A stretch of DNA of 64,000 bases, from assembly GCF_005502275.1 (NCBI RefSeq), contig NZ_SWLZ01000001.1, positions 434,001 to 498,000 on the forward strand. Direction: 5' to 3'. The position numbers and the translations under genes are program-made. Position 1 is the stretch's first letter. Each line of letters opens with the position of its first letter. The notes under the pieces are model-generated. The model searched no databases. It was not told the DNA's origin and saw only the letters and a program-made list of their open reading frames with translations. This stretch comes from Robertmurraya siralis (lineage in GTDB: Bacteria; Bacillota; Bacilli; Bacillales; Cytobacillaceae). Of the stretch, positions 20,478 through 31,240 are shown piece by piece.

Positions 20478-20530
20478 TATTTTGCCGGACGGTTTTACTC
20501 ATCTGAAGGTGGGAAAACGAAAAATAACTA

Positions 20531-20557
20531 AAACAACCTAGAAATAGGTTGTTTTTT
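20531..20557 (+). terminator. terminator after rpoZ
   Basis: AAACAACCT / AGGTTGTTT (9 bp) with a 6-nt loop, then three more T. Confidence 0.85.
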
Positions 20558-20725
20558 ATTTCAAGATGATGTTGTTAAATTTGGCATTTTTCAATGGAAA
20601 ACTGCTTCGAGAGACAAATAACAACCGTCTAATCAGGTTTTTAAGGAATATCATTGCTAAAAGATGCAATAAAACGACAATTCTTGCATAATGAAAGAAA
20701 GAGATATGTGACGGAGGAAGAAAAA

Positions 20726-21943
20726 ATGTTAAATGAAAAAAAAGTTTTGCTTTGCGTAACGGGAGGAATAGCAGTCTATAAAGCGGCTGCGTTAACGAGC
20801 AAGCTTACGCAAGCTGGTGCAGAAGTGAAGGTAATTCTTAGTGAATCAGCGGCGAAGTTTGTTACTCCTTTGACCTTTCAAGCGTTATCAAGAAATGATG
20901 TTTATATAGATACATTTGATGAAAAGGATTCTAAAGTGATCGCTCATATTGATTTAGCAGACTGGGCCGATTTGGTTTTGATCGCCCCAGCAACGGCGAA
21001 TATTATCGGAAAAATAGCCAACGGCATTGCTGATAATATGATTTCGACAACGCTTTTAGCGGCAACTTCTCCAGTGTGGGTAGCCCCTGCAATGAATGTT
21101 CATATGTATGAGCATCCTGCTGTTCAACAAAATATTGAAACGCTTCATCGCTTTGGTTATCAATTTATTGAACCCAATGAAGGCTATTTAGCTTGCGGCT
21201 ATGTCGGCAAAGGTCGATTAGAAGAACCAGAAAAAATTGTTGAGTTAATCTCTGTTTTTTTTCAGACGCAGCCATCCATTTTAAGTGGCAAAAAAATAGT
21301 GGTTACAGCAGGTCCAACCCGTGAAAAAATTGATCCAGTTCGATATATTACAAACCATTCTAGCGGCAAAATGGGGTATGCAATTGCAGAGGAAGCTGCT
21401 CGTTTTGGGGCAGAAGTAGTCTTAATTTCTGGACCTGTTTCTCTGCAAGTGCCCAAGGGTGTACGGTTTATCTCTGTTGAGAGTGCTGAGGATATGTTCA
21501 ATGCTGTTATGGGAGAGTATAGCTCAACAGATATTGTTATTAAAACGGCTGCGGTTGCTGATTACCGGCCGAAAATAGCTTACGATGATAAGGTTAAAAA
21601 GAAAGACGGGGCAGAAGTGCTTGAATTGGAAAGAACAAAGGATATCCTGCAGCAGTTAGGAAACGAGAAAAAGGATCAAATTCTCATCGGCTTCGCAGCG
21701 GAAACCAATCGGGTCGAGGAATATGCCCGGGCAAAGCTAAAAAAGAAAAACGCGGATATGATCGTTGCGAATAATGTGAAGGAACCGGGAGCGGGTTTTG
21801 CTACCGACACGAATATCGTGACCATTTACAAGAAGGACGGTTCAAGTTTAGAACTTCCAATCCTGTCAAAGCAGGAGGTTGCTAGAAGAATTTTAGTAGA
21901 GGCGGCTAAAATTTTAGAGGTGGCGACGAAAGATGATTGCTAA
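20726..21943 (+). CDS. coaBC: bifunctional phosphopantothenoylcysteine decarboxylase / phosphopantothenate-cysteine ligase
   Basis: Two coenzyme A synthesis steps on one chain. The N-terminal flavin decarboxylase CoaC (1-185) shows CVTGGIAVYK and PAMNVHMYEHP; the C-terminal CoaB ligase (190-405) shows TAGPTREKIDPVRY and TNHSSGKMGYA with the KKKDGAE segment. ATG 20726 has GGAGGA 7 bases upstream and begins MLNEKKVLLCVTGG; an earlier TTG in frame is not family-like. 405 residues. The stop overlaps the priA start by 11 bases. Confidence 0.94.
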   Translation: MLNEKKVLLCVTGGIAVYKAAALTSKLTQAGAEVKVILSESAAKFVTPLTFQALSRNDVYIDTFDEKDSKVIAHIDLADWADLVLIAPATANIIGKIANGIADNMISTTLLAATSPVWVAPAMNVHMYEHPAVQQNIETLHRFGYQFIEPNEGYLACGYVGKGRLEEPEKIVELISVFFQTQPSILSGKKIVVTAGPTREKIDPVRYITNHSSGKMGYAIAEEAARFGAEVVLISGPVSLQVPKGVRFISVESAEDMFNAVMGEYSSTDIVIKTAAVADYRPKIAYDDKVKKKDGAEVLELERTKDILQQLGNEKKDQILIGFAAETNRVEEYARAKLKKKNADMIVANNVKEPGAGFATDTNIVTIYKKDGSSLELPILSKQEVARRILVEAAKILEVATKDDC

Positions 21944-24332
21944 AGTAATAGTCGATGTTCCAGCTAAGCAGACGGATCGTCCCTTTGACTACAAAATTCC
22001 AGCTGCCTTGGAAAGTGTGATTAAACCTGGGATGCGCGTTGTCGTTCCTTTTGGCCCGAGGAAGCTTCAAGGGTTTGTTGTGGAAGTGCAAGAAAAATCA
22101 GCTTTTACGAAGTTAAAGGAAATTGTCGAGCCAATGGATCTGGCCCCTGTGTTAAACCAGGAACTGCTCAGTCTTGGTGATTGGTTAACAGAGGAGACCC
22201 TTTCTTACAAAATATCTGCATTTCAAGTGATGCTTCCAGCCGCTTTGAAAGCAAAATATGAAAAAAAGATTAGGAGGATTGCCCCGTTAGATCACTTGCC
22301 AGCGAAACTGCAGCCACTTTTTCAAGAGAGTGATACGATTTTGTGGAACGATGCGGCTCCTTTTTTTAGTATATTGCAAAGAGAAGCAGCCAATGGATCT
22401 ATAGAAGTTATATATGAAGTGAAGGAACGTGTGAAGAAGAAAAAGATAAAATATCTTTTACCGTTATTGGATAAAGTGGCGCTTGAACAGGCGAAAGCAA
22501 GCTTGGTTGTAACTGCGGAAAAACAGAGGAAAATCATTGATTTCTTTATTGAAAAGCATGAGCCTGTTCAACTTAGGGAAATTCTATCCTATTTCAACGT
22601 TTCGACGTCAACGGTTAAAAGTCTTATAAAAAAAGGGATTTTGCAAGAAAAGGAAATGGAAGTGTATCGGGATCCGTTCGAAGATCGCGTATTTGCAAAA
22701 ACGAAGCCTTTTCCTTTGACGAAGGAACAAGAAAAAGCGATTTCTCCCATTATAGCAACGGTTGAAGAGGAACGTCAGCAGGTTTTTTTATTATATGGTG
22801 TCACTGGGAGTGGAAAAACGGAAATCTACCTCCAATCCATTCAACGGGTTTTGGAGAAAGGGAAGGAAGCGATCGTGCTAGTTCCTGAGATTTCCTTAAC
22901 ACCGCAAATGGTCAAAAGATTTAAAGGTCGCTTTGGTGATGAAGTAGCAGTTCTTCATAGTGGGTTATCATCAGGGGAAAAATATGATGAATGGCGCAGA
23001 ATTGAGCGAAAAGAAGTAAAGGTCGTCGTCGGAGCGCGCTCAGCTATTTTTGCGCCATTTGAAAATTTAGGCATCATTATAATTGATGAGGAACACGAAA
23101 CAAGTTATAAACAGGAAGACAATCCACGTTATCATGCTAGAGATGTTGCTATTAAACGGTCGCAATATTATCAATGCCCCGTTATTTTAGGAAGCGCAAC
23201 TCCAACATTAGAAACGTTTGCCCGGGCGCAAAAGGGAGTTTACGAGCTGCTGACATTGCCTAATCGGATGAATAATCAATCGCTTCCTTCCGTGCAGATT
23301 GTCGACATGAGAGAAGAGCTCCGAGACGGAAATCGTTCTATGTTTTCGAGAGCATTGATCGAGGGCTTAAAGGAGCGACTTGAAAAAAAAGAACAGATCG
23401 TGTTGTTTTTAAATAAACGCGGACACTCATCATTTGTTATGTGTCGTGATTGTGGCTATGTGGCAAATTGCCCTAATTGTGATATATCCTTGACATATCA
23501 TCGCTTTAGTCAGCAGATGAAGTGTCATTATTGCGGATATGAGGCTTCTGTGCCGACCAGATGCCCAGAATGTAATAGCGAACATATTCGCTATTTTGGA
23601 ACTGGTACACAAAAAGTAGAAGAAGAATTAGGGAAAATTCTTCCAGAAGCAAAAGTGATTAGAATGGATGTGGATACAACAAGCCGCAAAGGGGCACATG
23701 AGCGCTTGTTGACTGAATTTGAGGAGGGGAAGGCTGACATTTTACTTGGTACACAAATGATCGCCAAAGGGCTTGATTTTCCCAATATTACCTTAGTTGG
23801 TGTTCTTTCGGCAGATACAATGCTGCACTTGCCTGATTTTCGTTCTTCCGAAAAAACGTTCCAGTTGTTAACACAGGTGAGTGGTAGAGCTGGAAGACAT
23901 GAGCTACCTGGTGAAGTCATCATTCAAACATATACGCCAGAGCATTATAGCATTGAGTTGGCAGCAGAACAAAATTTTGATCGTTTTTTTAAACGGGAAA
24001 TGACGGTTCGCAAAGCTCGTCAATATCCACCATATTATTATATTGCACTTATCACCGTTTCCCATGAAAATGTAGCAATGGTGGCATCGGTAACCGATAA
24101 AATAGCGAAGTTTGTACAATCAAAACTATCGAATGAAGCGCATGTTCTCGGTCCAGTTGTTTCCCCTATTTCACGGATCAAAAATAGATATCGCTACCAA
24201 TGTTTGATAAAATACAAACGTGAACCACAATTAAACAATGCATTAAAAACGATTCTTGACCATTATCAACAGGATATCGCCTCGAAGGGATTACAAATCT
24301 CCATTGATGTCAATCCCTATATATTAATGTAG
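21933..24332 (+). CDS. priA: primosomal protein N', replication restart helicase PriA
   Basis: A 3'-5' helicase that reloads the replisome at stalled forks. It has an N-terminal 3'-flap-binding domain (about 1-105), Walker A GVTGSGKTE (near 290), the DEEH box IIDEEHE (near 382), and zinc-binding cysteine pairs between about 505 and 550 (CRDCGYVANCPNC, CHYCGYEA, CPECNS). 799 residues, as in B. subtilis. Overlaps coaBC. Confidence 0.95.
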   Translation: MIAKVIVDVPAKQTDRPFDYKIPAALESVIKPGMRVVVPFGPRKLQGFVVEVQEKSAFTKLKEIVEPMDLAPVLNQELLSLGDWLTEETLSYKISAFQVMLPAALKAKYEKKIRRIAPLDHLPAKLQPLFQESDTILWNDAAPFFSILQREAANGSIEVIYEVKERVKKKKIKYLLPLLDKVALEQAKASLVVTAEKQRKIIDFFIEKHEPVQLREILSYFNVSTSTVKSLIKKGILQEKEMEVYRDPFEDRVFAKTKPFPLTKEQEKAISPIIATVEEERQQVFLLYGVTGSGKTEIYLQSIQRVLEKGKEAIVLVPEISLTPQMVKRFKGRFGDEVAVLHSGLSSGEKYDEWRRIERKEVKVVVGARSAIFAPFENLGIIIIDEEHETSYKQEDNPRYHARDVAIKRSQYYQCPVILGSATPTLETFARAQKGVYELLTLPNRMNNQSLPSVQIVDMREELRDGNRSMFSRALIEGLKERLEKKEQIVLFLNKRGHSSFVMCRDCGYVANCPNCDISLTYHRFSQQMKCHYCGYEASVPTRCPECNSEHIRYFGTGTQKVEEELGKILPEAKVIRMDVDTTSRKGAHERLLTEFEEGKADILLGTQMIAKGLDFPNITLVGVLSADTMLHLPDFRSSEKTFQLLTQVSGRAGRHELPGEVIIQTYTPEHYSIELAAEQNFDRFFKREMTVRKARQYPPYYYIALITVSHENVAMVASVTDKIAKFVQSKLSNEAHVLGPVVSPISRIKNRYRYQCLIKYKREPQLNNALKTILDHYQQDIASKGLQISIDVNPYILM

Positions 24333-24350
24333 AGGAATGTCAGGAATCAT

Positions 24351-24380
24351 TCAAGAAGGTTTAAATCTTGAGCTTTTTTT
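24351..24380 (+). terminator. possible terminator after priA
   Basis: A 6-bp stem TCAAGA / TCTTGA with a 9-nt loop is followed by GC and seven T. The stem is short. Confidence 0.5.
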
Positions 24381-24455
24381 GCGAGGGATGTAGGCAAAAA
24401 ATAATTTTGTTAAAGCACTTTTTTAATCACAAGTTTTATTAATGGAGGAAATGAT

Positions 24456-24944
24456 TTGACTGTAAAAGCAATTGTGACATATCCTGCTGAAATATTAGAG
24501 CAGGTGTGTGAGCCAGTAAAGATATTTGATAAAAAACTAGCAAAGCTCTTAACTGATATGTATGAAACGATGATTGAATTTGATGGTGTTGGTCTTGCCG
24601 CACCGCAAATAGGTGTGAACAAGCAGATCGCAATCGTTGATATAGATGATGAGTCAGGCACAATTGAGCTGATTAATCCGGAAATATTAGAAACGTCAGG
24701 CGAACAAAATGGAATAGAGGGCTGTTTGAGCTTTCCGGGACTATATGGAGAAGTGTTACGACCATATTATGTGAAAATAAAGGCATATGATCGCAAAGGC
24801 AAGCCATTTGTCATGGAAGCGGAAGATTACTTAGCTCGTGCCATTCAACATGAAATTGACCATCTTCATGGGGTTTTATTCACATCAAAGGTCAGCAAAT
24901 ATTTAGATGAAGAAGAGTTAGAGGAAGTGGAGCAAAATGACTAA
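24456..24944 (+). CDS. def: peptide deformylase
   Basis: Removes the formyl group from nascent chains. All three metal motifs are present: [11 protein letters not shown] (near 47), EGCLSFPG (Cys ligand, near 90), and HEIDH (near 133). The start is a TTG with GGAGGA 7 bases upstream. 162 residues, the size of the second Bacillus deformylase Def. The last 8 bases overlap fmt. Confidence 0.94.
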   Translation: MTVKAIVTYPAEILEQVCEPVKIFDKKLAKLLTDMYETMIEFDGVGLAAPQIGVNKQIAIVDIDDESGTIELINPEILETSGEQNGIEGCLSFPGLYGEVLRPYYVKIKAYDRKGKPFVMEAEDYLARAIQHEIDHLHGVLFTSKVSKYLDEEELEEVEQND

Positions 24945-25875
24945 AATCGTATTTATGGGAACGCCTGATTTTTCTGTACCTGTATTACAACAAATTATCG
25001 AAGATGGTTATGAAGTAGTCGGAGTAGTCACGCAGCCAGACCGTCCTGTGGGACGTAAAAAACTATTGACGCCACCACCAGTAAAAATGGAAGCGGAGAA
25101 ACATGGAATTCCCGTCCATCAGCCAGAAAAAATCCGTCAACCAGAAGCGCTGGAACCGATTTTGGCTCTTCAGCCCGACTTAATTGTAACAGCGGCCTTT
25201 GGTCAGATTTTACCGAAGTCATTACTGGAGGCACCGAAGTTTGGCTGCATTAATGTTCATGCCTCTCTTTTACCTGAATTACGGGGGGGAGCCCCGATGC
25301 ATTACGCAATCGTCGAAGGAAAAGAGAAAACGGGCATTACGATTATGTATATGGTGGAAAAACTTGATGCAGGTGATATGCTTACGCAAGTGGAAGTTCC
25401 GATCACCGAAACAGATACCGTCGGATCGTTGCACGATAAATTAAGTGCTGCAGGAGCGAAGCTGCTTTCAGAGACATTGCCTAAGCTTTTAAAAGGGGAA
25501 TTGCAAGCCGTGCCGCAAAACGAAGAATTGGCTACATTTGCTTATACGATTAAACGTGAGCAAGAGAAGATCGATTGGACAAAAACGGGAGAAGCTATTT
25601 ATAACCATGTGAGAGGATTTAATCCTTGGCCAGTTGCCTATACAACGCACGAAGGCACGGTTATGAAAATTTGGTGGGTCGAAAAATACGCAATCACCAC
25701 AGCTCAACAGCCAGGAGAAATTATTGCCATTGAAGAGGATGGCATTGTTGTTGCAACAGGGAATAAAACAGCTGTGAAAATTATCGAACTCCAGCCTTCA
25801 GGAAAAAAACGTATGAAAGCGAGCGATTTTTTAAGAGGCGCAAAGCTAGTAGTTGGAGACAGATTAGGAGAATAA
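24937..25875 (+). CDS. fmt: methionyl-tRNA formyltransferase
   Basis: Formylates initiator Met-tRNA with 10-formyl-THF; pairs functionally with def just upstream. Start [17 protein letters not shown], formyltransferase signature [13 protein letters not shown] (His near 108), and a C-terminal OB-like domain from about 208. 312 residues. The start overlaps def by 8 bases. Confidence 0.95.
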   Translation: MTKIVFMGTPDFSVPVLQQIIEDGYEVVGVVTQPDRPVGRKKLLTPPPVKMEAEKHGIPVHQPEKIRQPEALEPILALQPDLIVTAAFGQILPKSLLEAPKFGCINVHASLLPELRGGAPMHYAIVEGKEKTGITIMYMVEKLDAGDMLTQVEVPITETDTVGSLHDKLSAAGAKLLSETLPKLLKGELQAVPQNEELATFAYTIKREQEKIDWTKTGEAIYNHVRGFNPWPVAYTTHEGTVMKIWWVEKYAITTAQQPGEIIAIEEDGIVVATGNKTAVKIIELQPSGKKRMKASDFLRGAKLVVGDRLGE

Positions 25876-25876
25876 A

Positions 25877-27220
25877 ATGGGCCAGCAAAACAATGTTAGA
25901 GAAGGTGCACTCAGAATATTAGATCAGATTGAAAAAAATCAAGCGTACAGCAATCTTCTTTTAAATAGCGAGATAAATAAAAATCAAATTGACCGAAAAG
26001 ATATCGGTTTATTAACAGAGTTGGTCTATGGTACATTACAGCGCAGAATGACGCTGGATTATTACATGGAGCCATTTTTAAAAAAAGCACATAAACTCGA
26101 ACCATGGGTAAAGCAATTGCTGAGATTGACGATTTATCAAATGGTTTACTTAGATAAAATACCTGATCGGGCCGCTATTTTTGAAGCTGTTGAAATTGCT
26201 AAAAAGCGTGGGCATAAAGGGATTGCTAGTATGGTCAATGGGGTTTTAAGGTCCATCCAACGACAGGGTGTTCCTAGTTTGGAAGCGATAAGCGATCCTG
26301 CCCATCGCCTTTCAATTCGTACAAGTCATCCACTATGGCTTGTTGAAAGATGGATCGATCAATTAGGCTATGATCGGGCAAAGGAAATGTGTGAACTTAA
26401 TTTAACGGCTCCATTGCAAACAGCTCGCATTAATACGACAAAAACAGATTGGAAAGCATGTTTCAAAATGCTTGAGGAAGAAGGTTATCAAGTTGAAAGA
26501 AGCTCTGTTATTCCAGAAGCAATTAGGTGTTTTAAAGGGAATTTAGCTAATTCAACGGCGTTTAAGAAAGGATTGTTAACAATTCAGGACGAGAGTTCGA
26601 TGATTGTTGCCTATGCATTAGGAGTAAAACAAGATGAGATGGTATTAGATGCTTGTGCAGCACCTGGAGGAAAGACAACACATATCGCGGAGAAGCTTGA
26701 ACAAACAGGTCAAGTCATTTCATTAGATCTTCATGAACATAAAGTAAAACTAATCGCGCAAAACGCCAAACGGCTTGGATTAGAAAATATTGAAACAAAG
26801 GCTCTGGATAGTCGTAAAGCGGGAGAACACTTCCCTGAAGAATGCTTCGACCGCATTCTCCTTGATGCCCCATGTTCAGGCTTTGGCGTAATGAGGAGAA
26901 AACCGGATATGAAGTACAGAAAAAATGAGCAAGACGTTCAGCACCTTCAAAGAATTCAACTCGAGCTTCTGAATTCTGTTGCCCCATTGTTGAAAAAAGG
27001 TGGTATTCTTGTTTATAGTACATGTACAGTTGATGAAGCAGAAAATGCCTCTGTCATAAAGACGTTTTTAAATGAGAATAAAAATTTTATTGGTGATCAT
27101 ACATTGGCAGAGCGACTTCCAGATGCGATTACAGCGCTTTGTGATGAGTTTTCATTGCAAATTTTGCCGCAGGATTTTGGGTCGGACGGATTTTATATTG
27201 CAGCACTTAAGAAGACTTAA
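25877..27220 (+). CDS. rsmB: 16S rRNA (cytosine-967-C5)-methyltransferase RsmB
   Basis: Methylates C967 of 16S rRNA. The N-terminal NusB-like domain (1-140) is followed by a class I methyltransferase: SAM motif DACAAPGGKT (near 256), DAPCSGFG (near 331) and STCTV with the catalytic Cys (near 383). 447 residues. It starts 1 base after the fmt stop, with AGGAGA inside fmt. Confidence 0.94.
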   Translation: MGQQNNVREGALRILDQIEKNQAYSNLLLNSEINKNQIDRKDIGLLTELVYGTLQRRMTLDYYMEPFLKKAHKLEPWVKQLLRLTIYQMVYLDKIPDRAAIFEAVEIAKKRGHKGIASMVNGVLRSIQRQGVPSLEAISDPAHRLSIRTSHPLWLVERWIDQLGYDRAKEMCELNLTAPLQTARINTTKTDWKACFKMLEEEGYQVERSSVIPEAIRCFKGNLANSTAFKKGLLTIQDESSMIVAYALGVKQDEMVLDACAAPGGKTTHIAEKLEQTGQVISLDLHEHKVKLIAQNAKRLGLENIETKALDSRKAGEHFPEECFDRILLDAPCSGFGVMRRKPDMKYRKNEQDVQHLQRIQLELLNSVAPLLKKGGILVYSTCTVDEAENASVIKTFLNENKNFIGDHTLAERLPDAITALCDEFSLQILPQDFGSDGFYIAALKKT

Positions 27221-27295
27221 TGAAAGATGACCGTTTATGAATCGCGATAAACAGATACAATGTTGATGTATAGGCAAAGAAAGAAGGTGTAGGAA

Positions 27296-28381
27296 GTGGA
27301 ACAAACAACAAGAGTGAAGAAACAAACAACCGAGCAGAAACCATCCATTTATTCCTTACAGTTACATGAATTGAAAGAATGGTTAGTGGAACGGAACGAA
27401 AAGGGATTTAGAGGAGAACAAATTTTTGACTGGCTTTATACAAAAAGAATCACGACCTTTGAGGACATGACGAATCTTTCAAAAGGTTTACGGGAAAAGC
27501 TTGCTGAGCATTTCACGATCACAACATTAAATACATTGATTCAGCAAACATCTTCAGATGGAACGATTAAATTTTTGTTTGAGCTTCATGATGGATATTC
27601 AATTGAGACGGTCCTCATGCGCCATGAATATGGTAATTCAGTTTGTGTTACGACACAAGTCGGATGTAGAATTGGTTGTACATTTTGCGCTTCAACTTTA
27701 GGTGGGTTAAAAAGAAATCTCGAAGCGGGTGAAATTGTTTCCCAAGTGGTAAAGGTGCAACAGGCTCTAGACGAAACGGATGAGCGCGTCAGCTCTGTTG
27801 TCATTATGGGAATTGGTGAACCGTTTGATAACTTTGATTCGATGATGTCCTTTTTAAAGATTATCAATCATGACAAAGGCTTGAACATTGGTGCTCGCCA
27901 TATAACGGTTTCAACAAGTGGAATTATTCCTAAGATCTATAAATTTGCAGACGAAAACTTACAAATCAATTTTGCCATTTCTCTTCATGCGCCAAATACG
28001 GAGATCAGAAGTAGGTTAATGCCGATTAACCGTGCTTATAAGCTGCCAGATTTAATGGAAGCTGTTAAGTATTATATTAACAAAACAGGTCGAAGGGTCA
28101 GCTTCGAATATGGATTATTCGGTGGCGTCAATGACCAAGTGGAGCATGCGGAAGAGCTTGCAAAACTAATCAAAGGAATCAAATGTCATGTCAATTTAAT
28201 TCCAGTTAATTATGTGCCTGAAAGAGACTATGTAAGAACTCCAAAGGAACAAATTTTCTTATTTGAAAAAACATTAAAGCAGCATGGTGTCAACGTAACA
28301 ATAAGAAGAGAACAAGGACATGATATTGATGCTGCATGTGGACAACTACGTGCAAAGGAGCGAAAAGAGGAGACGAGGTGA
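27296..28381 (+). CDS. rlmN: 23S rRNA (adenine-2503-C2)-methyltransferase RlmN
   Basis: A radical-SAM enzyme methylating A2503 of 23S rRNA (and tRNA in some relatives). The cluster cysteines are C124, C128 and C131 (GCRIGCTFC); [10 protein letters not shown] and the C-terminal Cys in DAACGQLR complete the family pattern. It starts at GTG with AAGGTG upstream. 361 residues. Its stop overlaps the prpC GTG start. Confidence 0.94.
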   Translation: MEQTTRVKKQTTEQKPSIYSLQLHELKEWLVERNEKGFRGEQIFDWLYTKRITTFEDMTNLSKGLREKLAEHFTITTLNTLIQQTSSDGTIKFLFELHDGYSIETVLMRHEYGNSVCVTTQVGCRIGCTFCASTLGGLKRNLEAGEIVSQVVKVQQALDETDERVSSVVIMGIGEPFDNFDSMMSFLKIINHDKGLNIGARHITVSTSGIIPKIYKFADENLQINFAISLHAPNTEIRSRLMPINRAYKLPDLMEAVKYYINKTGRRVSFEYGLFGGVNDQVEHAEELAKLIKGIKCHVNLIPVNYVPERDYVRTPKEQIFLFEKTLKQHGVNVTIRREQGHDIDAACGQLRAKERKEETR

Positions 28382-29139
28382 CTGGTAAAGTGAAGTCCAT
28401 TTTTATGACTGACAAAGGGAGAGTGCGCCAGAATAATGAGGATAATGGCGGGGTGTTTGAAAATAAGAATGGTCAGCACCTCGCTATTGTTGCTGATGGG
28501 ATGGGTGGTCATCGCGCAGGGGATGTTGCAAGTGAACTTGCCGTTACATCCCTGCAGGCTTTATGGGAGCAGGCAGAAGAAATTGCAACAGCCGATCAGG
28601 CTGAAAGCTGGTTAAGGACTAATATTGTAAAAGTTAATAACAAAATTTTCGAACATGCACAGGCGAATAAAGAATGCGACGGAATGGGAACTACAATTGA
28701 GGCTGTCATTGTAACGGAGCTTTTTACGACGATTGCCCATGTTGGTGATAGTCGCAGTTACATATTAAATTCGAGTGGTTTTCAGCAATTAACAGAAGAT
28801 CATACATTGGTAAATGAGCTGGTTCGAACAGGACAAATTTCGGAAGAGGATGCAGAGCATCATCCTAGAAAGAACGTGATCTTACGCGCTCTTGGAACAG
28901 AATTAGATGTAAAAATTGATCTTAAAACAATTATGTTTGAAGAAGAGGATTATCTCCTATTATGTTCTGACGGTCTTTCCAATAAAGTGAGCAATGATGA
29001 GATGAAGCGGATATTGAAGGGCGAGGAAGCGATAGAAGAAAAAGCAACTACGCTAGTCAACCTTGCTAATGAAAACGGTGGCGAAGACAATATCACCCTA
29101 GTCATTTTAGAATTTGATCAAGGTCATGAAAGAGGGTGA
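28378..29139 (+). CDS. prpC: PP2C-type serine/threonine phosphatase PrpC
   Basis: Dephosphorylates PrkC and its targets. Metal-binding motifs [29 protein letters not shown] and GGEDNIT occur in PP2C order. I start at GTG 28378, overlapping the rlmN stop as GTGA with GAGG upstream, giving 253 residues (about the B. subtilis length); the longer frame from 28336 re-reads rlmN. It lies 5 bases before prkC. Confidence 0.93.
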   Translation: MTGKVKSIFMTDKGRVRQNNEDNGGVFENKNGQHLAIVADGMGGHRAGDVASELAVTSLQALWEQAEEIATADQAESWLRTNIVKVNNKIFEHAQANKECDGMGTTIEAVIVTELFTTIAHVGDSRSYILNSSGFQQLTEDHTLVNELVRTGQISEEDAEHHPRKNVILRALGTELDVKIDLKTIMFEEEDYLLLCSDGLSNKVSNDEMKRILKGEEAIEEKATTLVNLANENGGEDNITLVILEFDQGHERG

Positions 29140-29144
29140 TGTAA

Positions 29145-31139
29145 ATGTTAATCGGTAAAAGAATAAGTGGCCGCTATAAGATCCTCGATATGATAGGCGG
29201 AGGTGGAATGGCGAATGTCTACTTAGCACATGACATGATTCTCGATCGGGATGTTGCTGTGAAAGTACTCCGTCTTGATTTTTCAAATGATGAGGAGTTT
29301 ATTCGCCGTTTTCATCGTGAGGCCCAATCAGCGACAAGCTTAGCACATCCTAATATTGTTAATATTTACGATGTGGGCGAAGAAGATTCAATTTACTATA
29401 TCGTGATGGAATACGTGGATGGACAGACGTTAAAGCAATATATTCAACAGCATTCTCCGGTAAGAGTGGAAACGGCACTGGATATTATGCAGCAACTCAC
29501 TTCTGCCATTTCTCACGCTCATCAAAATCACATTATCCACCGTGATATAAAGCCTCACAATATTTTGATTGATCGGGAAGGAAATGTGAAGATCACTGAT
29601 TTCGGGATTGCGATGGCCTTAAGTGCAACAAGTATTACACAGACTAATTCCGTTTTAGGCTCGGTTCATTATTTATCGCCGGAACAAGCGCGGGGAGGGA
29701 TGGCGAATAAAAAATCCGATGTTTACTCCCTTGGAATCGTGTTATTTGAACTGTTAACGGGGAGGTTGCCATTTTCAGGAGAGTCAGCCGTCTCTATTGC
29801 TTTAAAGCATCTTCAATCAGAAACTCCATCGATCCGACGCTGGTATCCATCGATCCCGCAAAGTGTTGAAAATATCGTCTTAAAAGCAACTGCGAAAGAC
29901 CCTTTTCATCGTTATGATAGTGCGGAAGATATGGAGCAAGACTTAAGAACAGCGCTCGACCCTGCACGGATGGATGAGGAACGCTTTACGATCCCTGAGG
30001 ATAATGATGCGACGAAAGCAATTCCCATTATTACAAATGATCGACCGTACGGCAATTTGGATGAGACTATTGTCCATGGCAAAGAAACCGCCAAGGCTGA
30101 TCCTGCAAAAGAGCAAGATGAACCAGCTGAAAAAAAGACGAAGAAGAAAGACAAGCAGAAAAAGAAGCGTAAGAAATGGCCCGTCATTTTAGTTTCTGTG
30201 TTTGTTGTCCTTATTATACTGTTTATTTCAGCGGTAACAATTCTTCCTGATCTGCTGGCACCTGACGAAATTGAGGTTCCTGATGTAGCGACGATGGAAT
30301 TAGAAGAGGCGATGGCGGAGCTTGAAAAGGTTGGCTTCGTGGTCGGTGAAACGATTGAATTGCCTGATGAAGAAATTGAAGAAGGGCATGTAATTAAGAC
30401 AGATCCAAAGGCTGGTCAATTACAGAAAGAAGGAACCGCGATTGATATTTATGTGAGCACTGGAAAGGAAAAAGTCGAATTATTAGATTATCGTGGCCGA
30501 GCTATTGAAGATGTTTTGCAACTGTTGGAGGATCAAAACTTCAAGGACATTATTCCGACTGAAGTACATGATGATGAAGTACCTGCGGGTATTATTATTG
30601 AGCAATCGTATACGCCAGGGGACGAAGTTGTACCAGAGGAGACGATCCTTGAATTTACTGTGAGTAAAGGGCCGGAAATTGTTAGCTTAAAAGATCTATC
30701 GGGCTATAATGCCAAAGGCTTGGAAGAGTATGCAGCTTCAGTTGGTTTGGTTGTTGACATTGCACGGGAAGAGTTTCATGATTCGGTCGCTGAAGGACTT
30801 GTCATCTCGCAAAATCCGAGAGCGGGTACGGAACTGAAAAAAGGCGACAAAGTTTCAGTAACTATTTCGAAAGGGAAAAGAGAAATTCCACCAAAGGATG
30901 TTGTTGAAGAGGTAACAATTCCATATGAGCCAGCTGAAGATGGTAAACCACAGACAGTACAAATATTTGTGGAGGATATGATCAATAGCAGTACAGTACC
31001 ATATGATTCGTTTGAAATGATGGAACCTCGAACGATAAAAATTACTTTAAAAGTTGCCCATGATCGGAAAGCAGGCTACAAGGTAATTGTTGATGGCCGA
31101 GTCATCATTGACAAATCCGTACCGTATCCACAGGAGTAG
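29145..31139 (+). CDS. prkC: membrane serine/threonine kinase PrkC with PASTA repeats
   Basis: A sensor kinase responding to muropeptides or lipid II; it controls germination and stationary-phase functions in relatives. The kinase domain (about 8-270) has GGGGMANVYLA, VAVKVL, HRDIKPHN, DFG and SPEQARG. A lysine-rich juxtamembrane stretch (about 325-343) and one membrane helix (about 345-367) follow, then three PASTA repeats (about 375-580) and a C-terminal tail. 664 residues. Paired with its phosphatase prpC. Confidence 0.95.
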   Translation: MLIGKRISGRYKILDMIGGGGMANVYLAHDMILDRDVAVKVLRLDFSNDEEFIRRFHREAQSATSLAHPNIVNIYDVGEEDSIYYIVMEYVDGQTLKQYIQQHSPVRVETALDIMQQLTSAISHAHQNHIIHRDIKPHNILIDREGNVKITDFGIAMALSATSITQTNSVLGSVHYLSPEQARGGMANKKSDVYSLGIVLFELLTGRLPFSGESAVSIALKHLQSETPSIRRWYPSIPQSVENIVLKATAKDPFHRYDSAEDMEQDLRTALDPARMDEERFTIPEDNDATKAIPIITNDRPYGNLDETIVHGKETAKADPAKEQDEPAEKKTKKKDKQKKKRKKWPVILVSVFVVLIILFISAVTILPDLLAPDEIEVPDVATMELEEAMAELEKVGFVVGETIELPDEEIEEGHVIKTDPKAGQLQKEGTAIDIYVSTGKEKVELLDYRGRAIEDVLQLLEDQNFKDIIPTEVHDDEVPAGIIIEQSYTPGDEVVPEETILEFTVSKGPEIVSLKDLSGYNAKGLEEYAASVGLVVDIAREEFHDSVAEGLVISQNPRAGTELKKGDKVSVTISKGKREIPPKDVVEEVTIPYEPAEDGKPQTVQIFVEDMINSSTVPYDSFEMMEPRTIKITLKVAHDRKAGYKVIVDGRVIIDKSVPYPQE

Positions 31140-31215
31140 ACAAGGGGAAATTCCCCTTGTTAACTCGACTGGTATTTCTTAAATGTGAAGGAAGAACATT
31201 CCTTCCTGACTTAAG
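31140..31215 (+). promoter_or_regulatory. two hairpins between prkC and rsgA
   Basis: Hairpin 1 is ACAAGGGGA / TCCCCTTGT with a 3-nt loop (31140-31160), right at the prkC stop and with no T-run. Hairpin 2 is GAAGGAA / TTCCTTC (31187-31205), closed further out by CTTAA / TTAAG. They may terminate or process the operon transcript. Confidence 0.45.
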
Positions 31216-31240
31216 AATACTTTAATAAAGGAGTGTATTT